The notes under the pieces: model-generated
Seen by the model: the letters and a program-made list of their open reading frames with translations, nothing else
Database searches by the model: none
What the model was told of the DNA's origin: nothing
Assembly (NCBI GenBank): GCA_917880885.1
Contig: OU862920.1
Coordinates: forward strand, 38,723,019-38,787,018
Direction of reading: 5' to 3'
DNA from: Limnephilus marmoratus
Lineage: Eukaryota; Arthropoda; Insecta; Trichoptera; Limnephilidae
DNA: 64,000 nt
Shown: one piece after another, positions 1-11,500 of the stretch
How positions within the stretch are numbered: position 1 is the first letter of the stretch
How the letters are laid out: every line of letters starts with the position of its first letter
Translations under genes and position numbers: made by a program

Positions 1-225
1 ATGCACCAGATTTAAATGTCCGGGTTAAATTTTCCCCAAAAAAAAAAAAAAGGAAAAAAAGAAGGAAAAACTAAACCCTTTCACACACTTCCCCAAATGA
101 TCATCTAGTCAACCCACGTTATGCAATTGCACTATATAAGTATTATAAATACAAAATAATACAAGAACAACATGTCAACCTACTAGAGACCAAATGGGAA
201 TATAATTCACCGACTCCAGATATTT
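1..225. other. 3' flank or 3' UTR of the R4-like LINE
   Basis: This is AT-rich sequence downstream of the LINE stop codon on the minus strand, with an A-rich run at about 39-70. No gene is visible. The 3' end of the element cannot be fixed because the window begins here. Confidence 0.4.
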
Positions 226-3063
226 TCATATCAGAGGGTTCGGCTCTGTGGCATTTCTAATTGAACCTATAAATCCTACTGATCCCTCAATATAAATATT
301 TAAAAAATCTTTCGTAATCCTACATGTATTTAAAATGACTGATTTTTGCATTTTTATATACAAATTCTTTGACAAATCTAATATGCTTAAATTTTGAATC
401 AGATTCCTAGGTATTATGCCAGTGGCCGAAATAACAAATGGCAATATTTTTATAGTCCGAGAATGCCAAATTCTTTTAATCTCATTTCCTAAATCTGTGT
501 ATTTTCTTATTTTTTCAGAAATAGTTTTTTGAATATTACAGGAATTTGGAATAGCTACATCAATGATATAAGTTATTTTTTTAATTTTGTCATGTAAAAC
601 TATATCAGGTCTATTATGACTAATTGTTCTGTCTGTTAGTATAGTTTTATCATAATATATTTTATAAAATTCATTTTCTAAAAATGAATTTGGTTCATAT
701 TCATAATATGGTACTATATTACGGCAGTCAATCAAGTTATGTTTAATTACCAAACTTTGGTGAATTATTTTTAAAACCTGATTGTGCCTAAATGTATACT
801 CGGAAGGCGCTAATATAGAACATCCCGATATAATATGTTCTATAGTTTCGGGAAAAGCGAAACATTTTCTACATAAATCATCAATTTGATTTATATCTTT
901 GATTATATGCTTTCTATAATTTTTAGTATTAATGACTCTATCTTGAATGGCAAGCATAAATCCTTCTATTTCTGCGCTCAACTCTCCAATACTCAACCAT
1001 TTGTTTGACGAAAGTTTGTCAACATACGTTTGGTTGAGATAATTGAAGTGTTTTGCGTGAATAATTTTATTTGACCAGGAATCTAATAATTCCTGGTTAG
1101 TATTTATAAGAATGTTGGCATTCTCGTCATATAAATTTAAAGGTGTAATATTTCTATCTGCCTTGCAAATTATTTTGTGCATTTCTGAGCTATTAGCTTT
1201 CCTATGGAAAAAATTTCTAAGCATTTCTACCTGATTGTGTTTCAAAGATGTTATTTTGACTACACCTCTACCTCCTAAATTTCTAGGTAAATTAATTCGT
1301 TCTATAGCTGAATTTGGATGATGGCAATAAAATTTTGTTAACGTAGTTCTAATTAATCGTTCTAAACTATCTAAATCTGTATTGGACCATTTAATTATGC
1401 CAAATGAGTACGTTAGTAGAGGTATTGCCCAAGTATTTATTGCTTTTACTAAATTTTTAGCAGATAGATTGCATTTTAAAATTTTTCTGATCCTAGCTTG
1501 AAATTTAATCCTTATATCATTTTTAATACTAGTGTGATCTAATATATTCGATTGCGGGTATCCTAAATATTTATAAACCTCATCCCCTTTCATACTTTGA
1601 ATTTTGAAATTTCTAAATATACCCTCGTCTCCATCTACAATTTTGCCTTTCTCTATATGGATAGTTTTACATTTATCTAAACCAAAAGTCATTTTAATAT
1701 CATCTGAAAAAATTTTAACTACCTTAATCATTTTCTCTAAATTTGATTCAGAATTTGAAAATAATTTTATATCATCCATATATAATAGATGTGAAACTAT
1801 ACTACTCTCTCTTGTATTACCCTTAATTTTTATTCCAAACTTGCTTTTAATTAACATTTTAGAAAGGGGATTCAATGCTAAGCAAAACCAAAGAGGGCTC
1901 AATGAGTCTCCTTGAAAAATCCCTCTTTTTATTGAAATGCCCGGTACTACTATTTTCTTACCTTTTAAATTAACTAGCAAATCTGTATTCCAAAAGGACA
2001 TAATATTTTTCAAAAAGCTAATTATAATTGGGTTAACTTTATATATTTTTAATATTTTGATTAGCCACGAGTGCGGGACACTATCAAAAGCTTTTTGATA
2101 ATCTATATAACAAGTATGTAAATTACGCTTTTGATTTTGAATTTGTTTTAAAATTACAGAATCAATAACTAACTGTTCTTTACATCCCATATGTTTTCTG
2201 CGACAACCTTTTTGTTGTTCAGATAAAATATTTTTTTCATCCAAATGAGTATATATTAAATATGTCAAGCAAGAGGTTAAAATTTTGTATATTGTCGGTA
2301 GACATGTAATGGGTCTATATTGAGAGGGATTATTAATATGTTCGCTTTTAGGCAACATATAAGTAATGCCCTTAGTTAGAAAATTAGGAAAATTTTGAGG
2401 TTCTCTGACAAGTTTTGAAAGATTTTTTGCAAAAAGAGGATGTAAAGTAGTTAGACGTTTGTACCAAAAATTATGTATCCAATCGCAACCCGTGGCTTTC
2501 CAATTATGAGTATTTTTTATAATTTTGGCTAACAATTCAACCGATATATCAGAAAAACTCATTTGTTCAATGTCTGAACAATTGAGTTCTTCATTTTCTA
2601 TCCAGTTACCTGCCTCATTATGTTTTATATCTTTACTCCAAATGTTTGTCCAAAAATCGCGCATATCTGATTCAGATGGCAACGGAATATTATTATTCGA
2701 AATAATATTCTGTTTATCGTCAAGTTTGGAATAAAATATTTTCTCATTTTTCTGAAATAATCTATTATTATTTCTTTTATTATACGTATAATTATATCTT
2801 TTTAATCTACTAGCTTTTACACCTAATTTTTGTTTTAATAAATCTAATAAATCATTGATTATATTTTCATTATTATTACTACCAATGCTATAACCAAATT
2901 TTCTCCCAATTTCATCTACATATCTCAAAATATTCCTACTTCTATTTCCATTTTTATATTCAATTACTCTAGCTATACTACTTCTTAAAAATACTACATC
3001 ATTTTCTAATCTAATCTGCCATTCTGGTTTACTATAACTATATGATCTATCATCAGACGACAT
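226..3063 (-). CDS. Non-LTR retrotransposon polyprotein with reverse transcriptase and C-terminal REL endonuclease (R4/Dong-like)
   Basis: This is a single-ORF LINE protein that would copy its RNA into DNA at a nicked target. The open frame runs up to 3189, but I start it at the ATG at 3063 (945 aa). The upstream 42 codons run through an (ATT)n repeat and look like flanking DNA. Numbering from 3189, the RT has YIDYQKAFDS (361-370), RGIFQGDSLSP (422-432) and the catalytic YMDD (470-473). A C-terminal CCHC motif (C773, C776, H785, C790) and RPDI (860-863) followed by IIDVAIP (875-881) fit the restriction-like endonuclease of the R2/R4/NeSL group. No N-terminal APE domain is seen. The frame is open throughout, so the copy is fairly young. 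R4/Dong is my best clade guess from memory of conserved blocks; NeSL or R2 relatives are alternatives. Confidence 0.85.
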   Translation of the reverse strand: MSSDDRSYSYSKPEWQIRLENDVVFLRSSIARVIEYKNGNRSRNILRYVDEIGRKFGYSIGSNNNENIINDLLDLLKQKLGVKASRLKRYNYTYNKRNNNRLFQKNEKIFYSKLDDKQNIISNNNIPLPSESDMRDFWTNIWSKDIKHNEAGNWIENEELNCSDIEQMSFSDISVELLAKIIKNTHNWKATGCDWIHNFWYKRLTTLHPLFAKNLSKLVREPQNFPNFLTKGITYMLPKSEHINNPSQYRPITCLPTIYKILTSCLTYLIYTHLDEKNILSEQQKGCRRKHMGCKEQLVIDSVILKQIQNQKRNLHTCYIDYQKAFDSVPHSWLIKILKIYKVNPIIISFLKNIMSFWNTDLLVNLKGKKIVVPGISIKRGIFQGDSLSPLWFCLALNPLSKMLIKSKFGIKIKGNTRESSIVSHLLYMDDIKLFSNSESNLEKMIKVVKIFSDDIKMTFGLDKCKTIHIEKGKIVDGDEGIFRNFKIQSMKGDEVYKYLGYPQSNILDHTSIKNDIRIKFQARIRKILKCNLSAKNLVKAINTWAIPLLTYSFGIIKWSNTDLDSLERLIRTTLTKFYCHHPNSAIERINLPRNLGGRGVVKITSLKHNQVEMLRNFFHRKANSSEMHKIICKADRNITPLNLYDENANILINTNQELLDSWSNKIIHAKHFNYLNQTYVDKLSSNKWLSIGELSAEIEGFMLAIQDRVINTKNYRKHIIKDINQIDDLCRKCFAFPETIEHIISGCSILAPSEYTFRHNQVLKIIHQSLVIKHNLIDCRNIVPYYEYEPNSFLENEFYKIYYDKTILTDRTISHNRPDIVLHDKIKKITYIIDVAIPNSCNIQKTISEKIRKYTDLGNEIKRIWHSRTIKILPFVISATGIIPRNLIQNLSILDLSKNLYIKMQKSVILNTCRITKDFLNIYIEGSVGFIGSIRNATEPNPLI

Positions 3064-3094
3064 TAATTTAACTCCTAACTTATTACATATAGTG

Positions 3095-3112
3095 ATTATT
3101 ATTATTATTATT
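3095..3112. repeat. (ATT)6 microsatellite at the LINE 5' junction
   Basis: Six ATT triplets (TAA on the other strand) lie directly upstream of the LINE start codon region. Dong-type elements are reported to insert in TAA repeats, so this may be the target site. Confidence 0.7.
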
Positions 3113-3114
3113 GG

Positions 3115-4891
3115 AGGAGGAACCAGCAAAGGGACTGCATTCTCCAAGCAGTGCTCCCACACAGAGGCCGCAAACGAGACTTGTGCCACGAAAACCCCCT
3201 GTAAAGACGGTCTGAGGGGGCCCGAGAGGCGGGTTTATTAATTTATACTTTAAATTTATTTTTATTCAATCAATATTAATTTATATTATAGAATTTTGTA
3301 CGAACTTGATGTCATGTCCCAATCAAATGTCACAATTAATTGTTATTCTTTTTTTAATATTTCAAATTTTTTCCTAGGATTTTTAGACATTTGATTTTGA
3401 CTTTGATTTAGTGACATTGTCACTAAATGACACATTGACACGACATGTCATGGCATTCTTTGTAGCTTATTTACACCATTGATATTAAATAAATATTTAA
3501 AGCTCCCTTGATTAGATTTTGTCAAGAAAACGGCGCTATACAAATTATTAAATCGTTATTAAGTATAATCGGGGTACGTGAGGTACATAGATACAATAAA
3601 TTAAAACGTTACTCGAAACATATAACATGTCATCACAATAATATCGTTGATATGATTACTTTCATATCAGTTCTACTCTTTTCTTTGAAATGCATTGAGA
3701 TGGGAAAACCTTGTTTGTTTTTTCTAAGAGAGTTAACATGTGTGAAAAAGTTTTGAATATTAGAGGGTATAATATATTAGAGGCACTGCTGAAAACCAGT
3801 TGCAGTTCCCGAAGAAATCCTGAATGTGTAGCTGAGCAGTGACCCATTTGTCAATACAATCAATGTTATGAAAATAAAATCCTGCAAAGATTTATAAAAA
3901 TCTATTGACAAATAATTTATTATTATTATTATCTCTTTATAGTGCTACAATAAAATATATATATACAGGCACATATATAAATAATTAACTTTTCATGGCT
4001 CATATATATTTCTAAATCACGATTAGGTGTCAAAGCACTGCCTTGCACGAACCCTTTCAATAAAACTAAATTTAAACAAAACATTTTGCTGCAGACTTTA
4101 CGACTTTCAAAATGTGCCCATGTGCATTTCGGCCTCAAATATTAAATTAAGTTTTGTATGAAAAAGACCACGCTACCTCTATTTGATTTTTTTTTACATT
4201 ACAGTCTCCTCCCCCCCCCCCTCCACTCCCCCTCGCAGTACCCTTTGGTTATGTTTGTTGATTGTGTTTTGAGTCAGATCCGCCCTTAATCCAATGAGTC
4301 CTGGACGCCGGTTTTTACCACGTCAGTTTAGAGTTAGATAAATAACCATCAACAAATTAATCCAACACGCATTTTTTTTATTTGATATATTAATAAAATT
4401 TACACATTTATAACATTATTTGATAATGTCGGCCACACTGGCTTCCAAATTTACAAATGAATAAAATTCAATTAATAGATAAAATGAGATAAAACACCGA
4501 AATAAATGAAAATAAAACTGAGATGAAATAAAATAAAATACAATAATAAAAAATAAAATAAAAAATATATATACATACAATAATTAAATAGGCAAATATC
4601 TTGAGGTACGGTTGGTTGAATATAATGACGCATGTTTTGTAATGGTATTGTGAATTGCGTATGTATTGTTGATTGAAATACAAATGTGATGTTGAATTGA
4701 ATTACATATTATGTTTTGTTGTGTTGTATTTTAGAAGTATTTATTTATTATTCTTTACATATTAATATTGTCCCTCATCTGTGTTGTCCATTACATTTTT
4801 AAATACATCTACAATCGCATCGCTTTTCAGTTACGTAATTCGTTACGAATTCAAAATATTAATATCATATTTTGAATTGGGGGGGGGCAGT
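3115..4891. other. Intergenic, no gene seen
   Basis: A GC-richer stretch (3115-3235) abuts the LINE and may be host or other repeat sequence. The rest is AT-rich. Visible items are a short palindrome at about 3408-3428, an ATT run near 3920, a poly-C tract at 4211-4220 and a poly-G run at 4881-4887. No convincing coding frame. Confidence 0.5.
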
Positions 4892-5612
4892 CAGGGCCGT
4901 AGCTAGGGGAGGGGGCAGTATGGGGCAATGCCCTACCTTAAAATACCTGTGCCCTACCTTAAGAAATACCATCGACTATGATAATATACTAGTAAACTGT
5001 TTGTTCATGGTTTGATATGATTGAAAAAAAATACTACCTATTAGTGACATCTAACTAAACAGCTTCGAATTAACCAAGGAATCATATCATACTAATTCTT
5101 TATTCTGCCTATAGATGGCATTAAAATAAGTAGTGGGAGGCTGGGCGCAAGCACTGCTTACGGGGAATTCCCAAACAGTTTGTCATAACTCATAAACAAA
5201 ACAATTCCTAGATCGATATCTTCAGGCCTTCTCCATATTAAGGCGCCGCTACCCGCATTTCTACCGATTTCTTACATATATCCCATAAACATTTGAAGTT
5301 TTTAAGCTCTTAAAAATATATATATGTTATTTTTTAAGATAATGTCTAGATGCTGCCCCGCCGAAACGCAAATTATTTGAAATTCCCTCGATAGAAAAAA
5401 ATCGCAAAAAATATGCTCAGAAAATTATTATAAACACGTTTGTTTCAATTATTTTACAAGTTATAGTTGTGAAAAATTCACAATGTTTCTTTAAATAATA
5501 CTTAAGATACGTTCCACGAGATTTTTGCTCTATTTTAAATGAGTCGTGTTTTATTAAACATTTTCGCAATTTTCGCATCGATTTTGACGCTTTAAATGTT
5601 AGCGCTCTCCTC

Positions 5613-6613
5613 TAGTGTCCGACCGAACTTTCGGTTTCGGTTTCGGCCAAAAAACGAGTTTCGGTTTCAGCCGAAACTAAGGCCGAAACCGAAACTGAAT
5701 TTGGGAGGTTTCGTTCTGTACGATCGGACTGAACTACCAGCCACGAAGTGTCATTTTGCTGCGTCTGCGCTCTTAGTCGTGTCAGGACTTGATTCACTTG
5801 TTTGTATTCGCTCCGCGAACTCTGCGGTAGTTTGATTTATTTGTTGTGAAATTGGAGGTGTTTAAACTTAACATTATTTCGAAATAGGTAAGTTTTATTT
5901 TATAAATGATTTAGTTCATGATAGGCCCTGAGGAAAATAATTACCTTGTGAGCCTATATCATCTTTGGGGATACTGTGTGGAAGGTTTTTTTAGGGAAAG
6001 GAAGGAGAGGAGAGTTCTGGGAAGGAAGAGGGGTGGGTAGGAATCTGGGGTTCAGTGTGTCTTGGTCATCCACCTTCAAGACCTAGACAAACCTCATCCC
6101 ATGAACCCGGGTACCCCTGCTTAATCACCAAACGTAGCGAACCACTTTGGGTGATCTATGGCAGAGGTGTTGGTTATCCAATAAATTTGCCCGGGGCGGC
6201 GGTACCCATTCCCGCCTCCCAAATTATTTTGTTCTTAAGATGAAAGTGTATTTTGTTTTCTATCTTTTATTTTGTTATTTGTTAATAATGTTCAAATAGG
6301 AAATACCTACTAATTATTTTTTTTTTAATATTATTTACGAAGTGATTTACCATTACGATTTCAAAAAGCATAAATAATTTATTTGAAATAAGGAGTGATA
6401 ATTATGTTATGTTTATTTTTAGTTCAAATATCAGACACTGAATGATTAATATATGATTTAAAATTAAATTGAAATTGATTAAAATTAACTATTTTTTTCC
6501 ACAAAAACCTGACCTTATATGGAAGTTTCGGTTTCGGCCGAACCTGAGACCGAGGCCGAAACTAAGTTTCGGTTTCGGTTTTGGCCGTAAAAACTAGTTT
6601 CGGTCGGACACTA
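5613..6613. mobile_element. hAT MITE, 1001 bp, with exact 8-bp TSD
   Basis: Termini are TAGTGTCCGACCGAA at the left and its complement at 6599-6613. The flanking octamer ctctcctc (5605-5612 and 6614-6621) is an exact duplication, diagnostic for hAT. Both subterminal regions are arrays of GGTTTCGG/CCGAAACC motifs in both orientations, probably transposase-binding sites. The interior encodes no transposase and contains a LINE 3' tail. Confidence 0.9.
5910..6010 (-). repeat. Jockey/CR1-like LINE 3' tail fragment
   Basis: This is related to the 3' UTR of the LINE at 12220-12948, including the 'aggccctgagg' hairpin block and the 'gtgtggaagg' motif, in reverse orientation. It lies inside the hAT MITE. 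Confidence 0.65.
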
Positions 6614-7003
6614 CTCTCCTCTAACATTCGTAATTTCATATCTCTCCATCTTCTTCTTTTTGAGCCCGGTTGCGGGCCCTTAAACGGTTTGTCATCAGTA
6701 TCATTAACTTAACCACGAAAAACGTCCTGAAATTTTTTAAAGGAAGTTCAAGGCTGAAGTTCATTGTTAGCAATGATCAAGAATTACCTTGTGTACAAAT
6801 ACTTAATCAGTACCTGGTGAAAGAACACAAGGTAATCCTTTATAATTGTCAAATAACTAAATTTTTTTGATCATCCAATTAAGTATTGCCTCACACGTAC
6901 GACGAAAATCGATTCAGCAGATCAGACCAAGTTTCACTTTTGCTTGCGCCCTACCTGTAATTACCGCTGCCCTATCTTAAATTCAACTCTGGCTACGGCC
7001 CTG

Positions 7004-7348
7004 GGGAGAGTTGAACCCTGAATTTGAATTTGAAAGTAAGTAAAAAATTATAAAATCTCCTACATGTATAACTTAGCACCTCTAGACGACACATGTGATG
7101 TAATGAGCCGTTTTTAAAACTTATTTTGTTTATAACCGCAGTACTTTATTAAATATGTTTTTTTATTGTGGTTGGAATAGTCATGTAGGTATATTATTTT
7201 TATAAAGCCCAAATGGTATATATGGCTGTAACAACTAAACTTTCATGTTCCGAGAATGAAAAAATATATTTCTGTTTTATAAGTTTTTTTAATTTAATCA
7301 ATTTTCATGAGGTTCATGATTCATTATCGTGAGTCAATAAATAAAATC
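7004..7348. other. Intergenic, nothing recognised
   Basis: AT-rich sequence between the 4.9-7.0 kb element and the LINE tail. No coding frame, repeat arm or RNA gene is visible. Confidence 0.5.
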
Positions 7349-8235
7349 ATTATTTATTTATTTATTTATTATGAATTAACGCCGATTAACGGCTTTTACA
7401 TGGGAATTACAATAATTTGAAACAATATACATAGTTGAGAAGAAAAAAAATAATATAACAAAAAATTAAAGAGCACATATTGAAGTGCCAGTATATAGCA
7501 AAAATAGTAAGCTATTATAAAACAAACATGAAGAAAAAGAAAATCTCAAATACAATAATGTGTACAAGATATTATGAATTAAAAAATTACTACGTAAAGT
7601 ACGTAGCAATTAATTTAAAAATTCCAGAAATAAACATTGATGAAGAATATAAACATACAAAGTATATTAGATTATAATCTAACAGAAAAGCGCTGACAAA
7701 CAGCTTTAATTAAATAATGTTTGTATGTTGATAATCTTTCAATATTTATCATATCATCAACAACATATTTGTTACCAAGTATATGCAGGCGATTTATTAT
7801 GGCATATAATTCAGCATTAGATCCTGTATTACTACAATGGTAAGGTAATTTGTGACGAACTGATCTACTCGGTACATGAAAACATATTAACGAAAGAAGT
7901 TCAGGAGAGTTCAACAAGTTATTAACAATTTTAAATAAATAAAATAAATCAGAACAAATTCTTCTTTCTTTTAATGTATCAAGTCCCAGTAGTTGCAACA
8001 GGGAGAAGTAATTAATATTTTCAATTGATATTCCCAATTTAAAATTAATGTGACGTAAGAATTTATGTTGGACACGCTCAAGGGAATATTCATGTGTACT
8101 GTAATATGGATTCCAAATGGTGGAATTAAATTCTAGTTGGCTTCTAACAAGAGAAGTATATAGTAGTTTGACAGTTTTAAGATTTTTAAAATCCTTCGAA
8201 ATTCGTAAGATAAATCCCAACATTTGCATAGCTTT
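7349..8235 (-). pseudogene. 5'-truncated LINE: C-terminal end of reverse transcriptase plus 3' UTR
   Basis: An open frame (8229-7672) encodes 185 residues of the region downstream of the RT catalytic core, with typical LINE blocks such as LYTSLVRSQLEF and WNPYYSTHEYSLERVQHKFL. The catalytic YADD box is absent, so this is a dead 5'-truncated copy. The 3' UTR runs to a (TAAA)n tail at about 7350-7370. A related 3' tail ('ggcttttacatg') occurs at 43265-43320. Confidence 0.75.
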
Positions 8236-8375
8236 ACCGGATATATTATTAATATGTTTGTAAAATATGTTGAAGGCTAGTTAAATATTTTCGAGTAAAT
8301 AGCTACATATATGTATATAATAAGATTTTTTTAACAAATTGTTGACATACTTACTTTATCTAAAAAAAATATTGG

Positions 8376-8860
8376 AAACTAGCTGGTTCCCGGCATGCGT
8401 TGCTACGCCATTTAATAAGGAAATTGTTTCTCCTTGCGTGTCCTTTCCCATTCATCCCATTCTCCTTCCGCCTTTCCCTTCCTCTCCCGCATCCCCTTCC
8501 CCTCTCGTGTTCCCACTCTGCTTCTTGCACCTTCCCTCTCCCTACTCCACTCCCCCCTTCCCCCGTCCCGCGAACCCCCCTCCAGAGTTCCCCTCCCTCT
8601 TCCCAGGTTCCCCTCCCCCCTCCCCTCTCCTCATTCGCATTCCATAGATTCAGCCCCGGTACATTCAGTTTTTAAACAGCTCGCGTGCCACCTATTGCGA
8701 TTCATTTATACAAATTTCATAATGCCAGAGTTCACCAGTAGTTTTATACAAACATTGTCCTGAGAATAACAAGTACAAAAAAAATAATTATCCAATTTGG
8801 TGCAGTAGTTCGGAAGTTATGCGCGTACATACATTTCGCGATTCATTTTTATTTATTAAG
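8376..8860 (+). repeat. SINE/RTE-type dispersed repeat with long CT-rich tract
   Basis: It opens with 'actagctggttcccggcatg' and closes near 'gttatgcgcgtacatacatt', the layout of short RTE-tailed repeats. Positions 8434-8650 are almost pure C/T on the plus strand. A reverse-oriented relative lies at 26100-26250. The proline-rich frames across the tract are compositional artefacts. Confidence 0.65.
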
Positions 8861-8899
8861 AAGATTAAGATATAATTTCATAAAAATATGTTACGGCCA

Positions 8900-9310
8900 A
8901 AAATATTTAAACAAAAATTAGCGCCATTGGGAACTTCAATGAAATTCGGGTAAAACTTTCAAATACACTGTTTTTGAAGTGAAAATTCTTTAGCATCGTT
9001 GTGATTTGAAACTCGGTGAAACGGAAACAAGTGACACTAAAAAGAGACAAACATATACATCTACAGGATTTAGTCTGCGAGAGAATGAGATAGCCTAATC
9101 GGTGTCCTCATTGTGTGGTGCTTCGTAGCCTATCGGCCTCCTGCTTCGTAGAATAAAACGTAAAATATGTTTTAAACTTGGTAACAATATTATAATAAAT
9201 AAACTCTACAATTATCCTACTCCTGATACTCTGCATTCGTCTCATTCTCCTGAAGTTTAGTTTTCTGAAGGTTTCACTTCTACTATACCGCGTATGAACT
9301 GCACACATGT
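8900..9310. repeat. Dispersed repeat shared with 32425-33660
   Basis: The blocks 'gaaaattctttagca...gtgatttgaaactcg' and 'tgcgagagaatga' recur near 32651-32750, and the end 'ggtttcacttctac...gaactgcacac' (about 9268-9304) matches the right arm near 33630. It is non-coding and probably a MITE copy. Confidence 0.6.
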
Positions 9311-9738
9311 TTTTTTTTTTAATAAATAATGCGTTCACTTAATACTTATTTTAAATGGAAATAGTATTTTTTCTTTGATTGGCATCATTGATTGTCTGTG
9401 ATATGTAATATAAATAATGGCGTAGAATACTTCATACGTCGCGTGTAAATTAAATTTATTACCATAGTCTATTAATTTGGCCCAAATTTAAAATTTAAAA
9501 TTCCCATTTTTTGTCTTCCCAGGCATAAATACTCACTTTTCATAAAAATAAAACTAAATTTAATTGTTAAAATAAGAAATATTCCGTGTTAACCGTGAGG
9601 CCGAATAAGTTTAATATATTCTCAAGTATTACTGAATATGTCAAGAAGTAAGCACAAATATGTTGTCAACTTATTAATTGACATGGCCTCATTCTACATC
9701 TACATGATAATATCAATATATTATATTACAATCAGAAC

Positions 9739-10604
9739 AATAGGCCACTTGCATCACATTTTTTAAATTTTTTTTCCGGTTCAGGCAAATATTCTAAGAC
9801 ATTCTGTATTTTTTATTTATTTTTTAATCGTATTTTTGAAACCCTGGGGATTTTTTGAAAATTTCAATCCGAAAAATCAGACCATTTTTTATAAACCGGA
9901 AATACGGGACATAATTTTATAGGTGTGAAAAAACGATAATTACATAGCCGAAAATCATTTAAAAAAAGAACGTTTTCCATACGAATGGCACAGGAGAATA
10001 ACGAGGCATGCCAAAAATATTACATGTCATAAATATTTTTTTCGTTGATCCATCTTATTGATCATAAATCATTATAATGAACAGCGTCTATATTACTACT
10101 TTCAATGTAATATACTTGTACTTGTAAATTATAATAATAATAAGAATATTATAAAATTTAATTTTGTTAAAATCAGCACCATAATCATTATACCTCTAAA
10201 ACACGTACCGACATCATCTGCACGTTCTGAAGAGAACCCCGTAGATCATTAAAAGTACGGGGTTCTCTTCAGAGCATCTGTCAAAAAGTGAAACCAAATG
10301 AAAAGTTCGCAGAGAACAAACAATAAATCTAGTGAACGAATTCAAAAATTCGCCTGAAATCAAAGTGATGCCATATAAAAAAATAAATCAGTGTGGAATT
10401 TTTTAAAATTAATAGGAACATTTTCGGAGACGGGACATTTTCATGTAGTGACGTCATGAGCCCAAATAATGGATTTATTTATTTAAAAATAAAAACAACT
10501 GTACATTTCTAAACAATTTTACTAACATTTTCTTAATCTTAGTAAAAAGATCTATCCACTTGATTTTTTCCAAGTCGTTATGAAATCCATGTAAGTGGCC
10601 TATT
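9739..10604. mobile_element. MITE-like element with ATAGGCCACTTGCAT termini
   Basis: ATAGGCCACTTGCAT near 9740 is mirrored by ATGTAAGTGGCCTAT near 10589-10603. A second copy in the same orientation lies at 31480-32101 inside eIF4G. A strong hairpin at about 10209-10262 has near-perfect 20-bp arms (ctgaagagaaccccgta) and a 12-nt loop. It is missing its left arm in the other copy. No coding sequence; TSD unresolved. Confidence 0.65.
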
Positions 10605-11500
10605 TCGGCGGTTTCTCGTCGAAAGAAATTTGGAAATTGAACGATTGTTATAAAGTACTCCGCTGTATTTTTTAATAATAAAACTGATTTGGACACCAAC
10701 AAACAAAAGCTTGAGGTCAGGGACCGCATCTCTGCAGAATTCAACTGCAACATGCCTAGACCGCTTTCAAGAACGGCAAGCCAACCCTTCAACAATTGGG
10801 CGTATTTTGTCAGAAGCTAAAAATATTTTCGCTTTGCAATAAAATCAAAATAAATTTAATATTTGTGAACGCATCCGATAACTAAAAACTGTTTTGAAAG
10901 GTGATAAAATACGCTTTCAAATTTTATTATTAGAAATAACCATGTAATTTTTAAAATATAATTTTAATAATTAAATTTTAAAAAGTTTTAAAAATAGCTC
11001 ACCATTTTTTCTATAACTAAAATTAAAGATAAGGAAAAAAATAAAAACACATTTTAGTATGAAAAATGGTAAGGTGAGCCCTTACCATTTTTCTAACTAA
11101 AAATTACGAAAAAACATATTTTATTAGACAAAAAATTATAAACGTTATCGTCACATTTTTAGTTTTCATGTAAAAATAATTCTTAAAAAAATTAAAGTTT
11201 CGTAATTTCTTTTCAAATTGCGGTCGGAAATTTTTGTTGAATTAAGTTTTTCATTTTAATTATTTGTGATTAACTTTTAGATTAGAATATAAATAGCATG
11301 TTGTTTTATCTTTCCAATAACGTTTAGATCACCCCTGGCTAACCCAAATTACACCCCGCAACCTAAAATTTTCCCAAGGGCCGCACGTACAGACATTATA
11401 CAAAAATAATAACATTTTTTATTCAAACGAATTTCCTACTGTATCTACTCTATGTGAATGTCTTAATCAATATTTGAACTTAACTGGTTTTATCATCTTA
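10605..11500. other. Intergenic with a weak dispersed repeat
   Basis: About 10870-11110 contains 'gataactaaaaactgttttg', which recurs inverted near 29690-29730. The remainder is AT-rich with no gene. Confidence 0.45.

Larger units (their letters stand above)
5250..6680 (-). mobile_element. Internal fragment of a pogo-like element (copy A), split by a hAT MITE
   Basis: About 5250-5612 plus 6622-6680 match, in inverted orientation, the interior of the element at 26507-27990 (copy B), for example around the shared 'gagtcgtgttttattaaaca' block near 5541. No TIRs are present at this copy, so it is truncated. It carries the intact TTAA site (5502-5505) that holds an insertion in copy B. Confidence 0.7.
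4892..7003. mobile_element. hAT-like non-autonomous element, host to nested insertions
   Basis: It begins CAGGGCCGTAGC and ends with the inverted GCTACGGCCCTG. Both ends continue into related 'gccctacct...' subterminal sequence. Flanking octamers (ggggcagt at 4884-4891, gggagagt at 7004-7011) match at 6 of 8 positions, compatible with a decayed 8-bp hAT duplication. The interior is mostly later insertions: a pogo-family fragment that itself holds a 1-kb hAT MITE. Confidence 0.6.

Noticed and set aside
1604..1915. 103-codon plus-strand frame
   Set aside because: It is antisense to the reverse-transcriptase ORF and shows no domain.
3064..3189. N-terminal extension of the LINE ORF
   Set aside because: It passes through an (ATT)n run and GC-richer flank; more likely genomic sequence than protein.
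8339..8763. Proline/serine-rich overlapping frames
   Set aside because: They come from a CT-rich tract of a dispersed repeat, and all three frames are open for compositional reasons.
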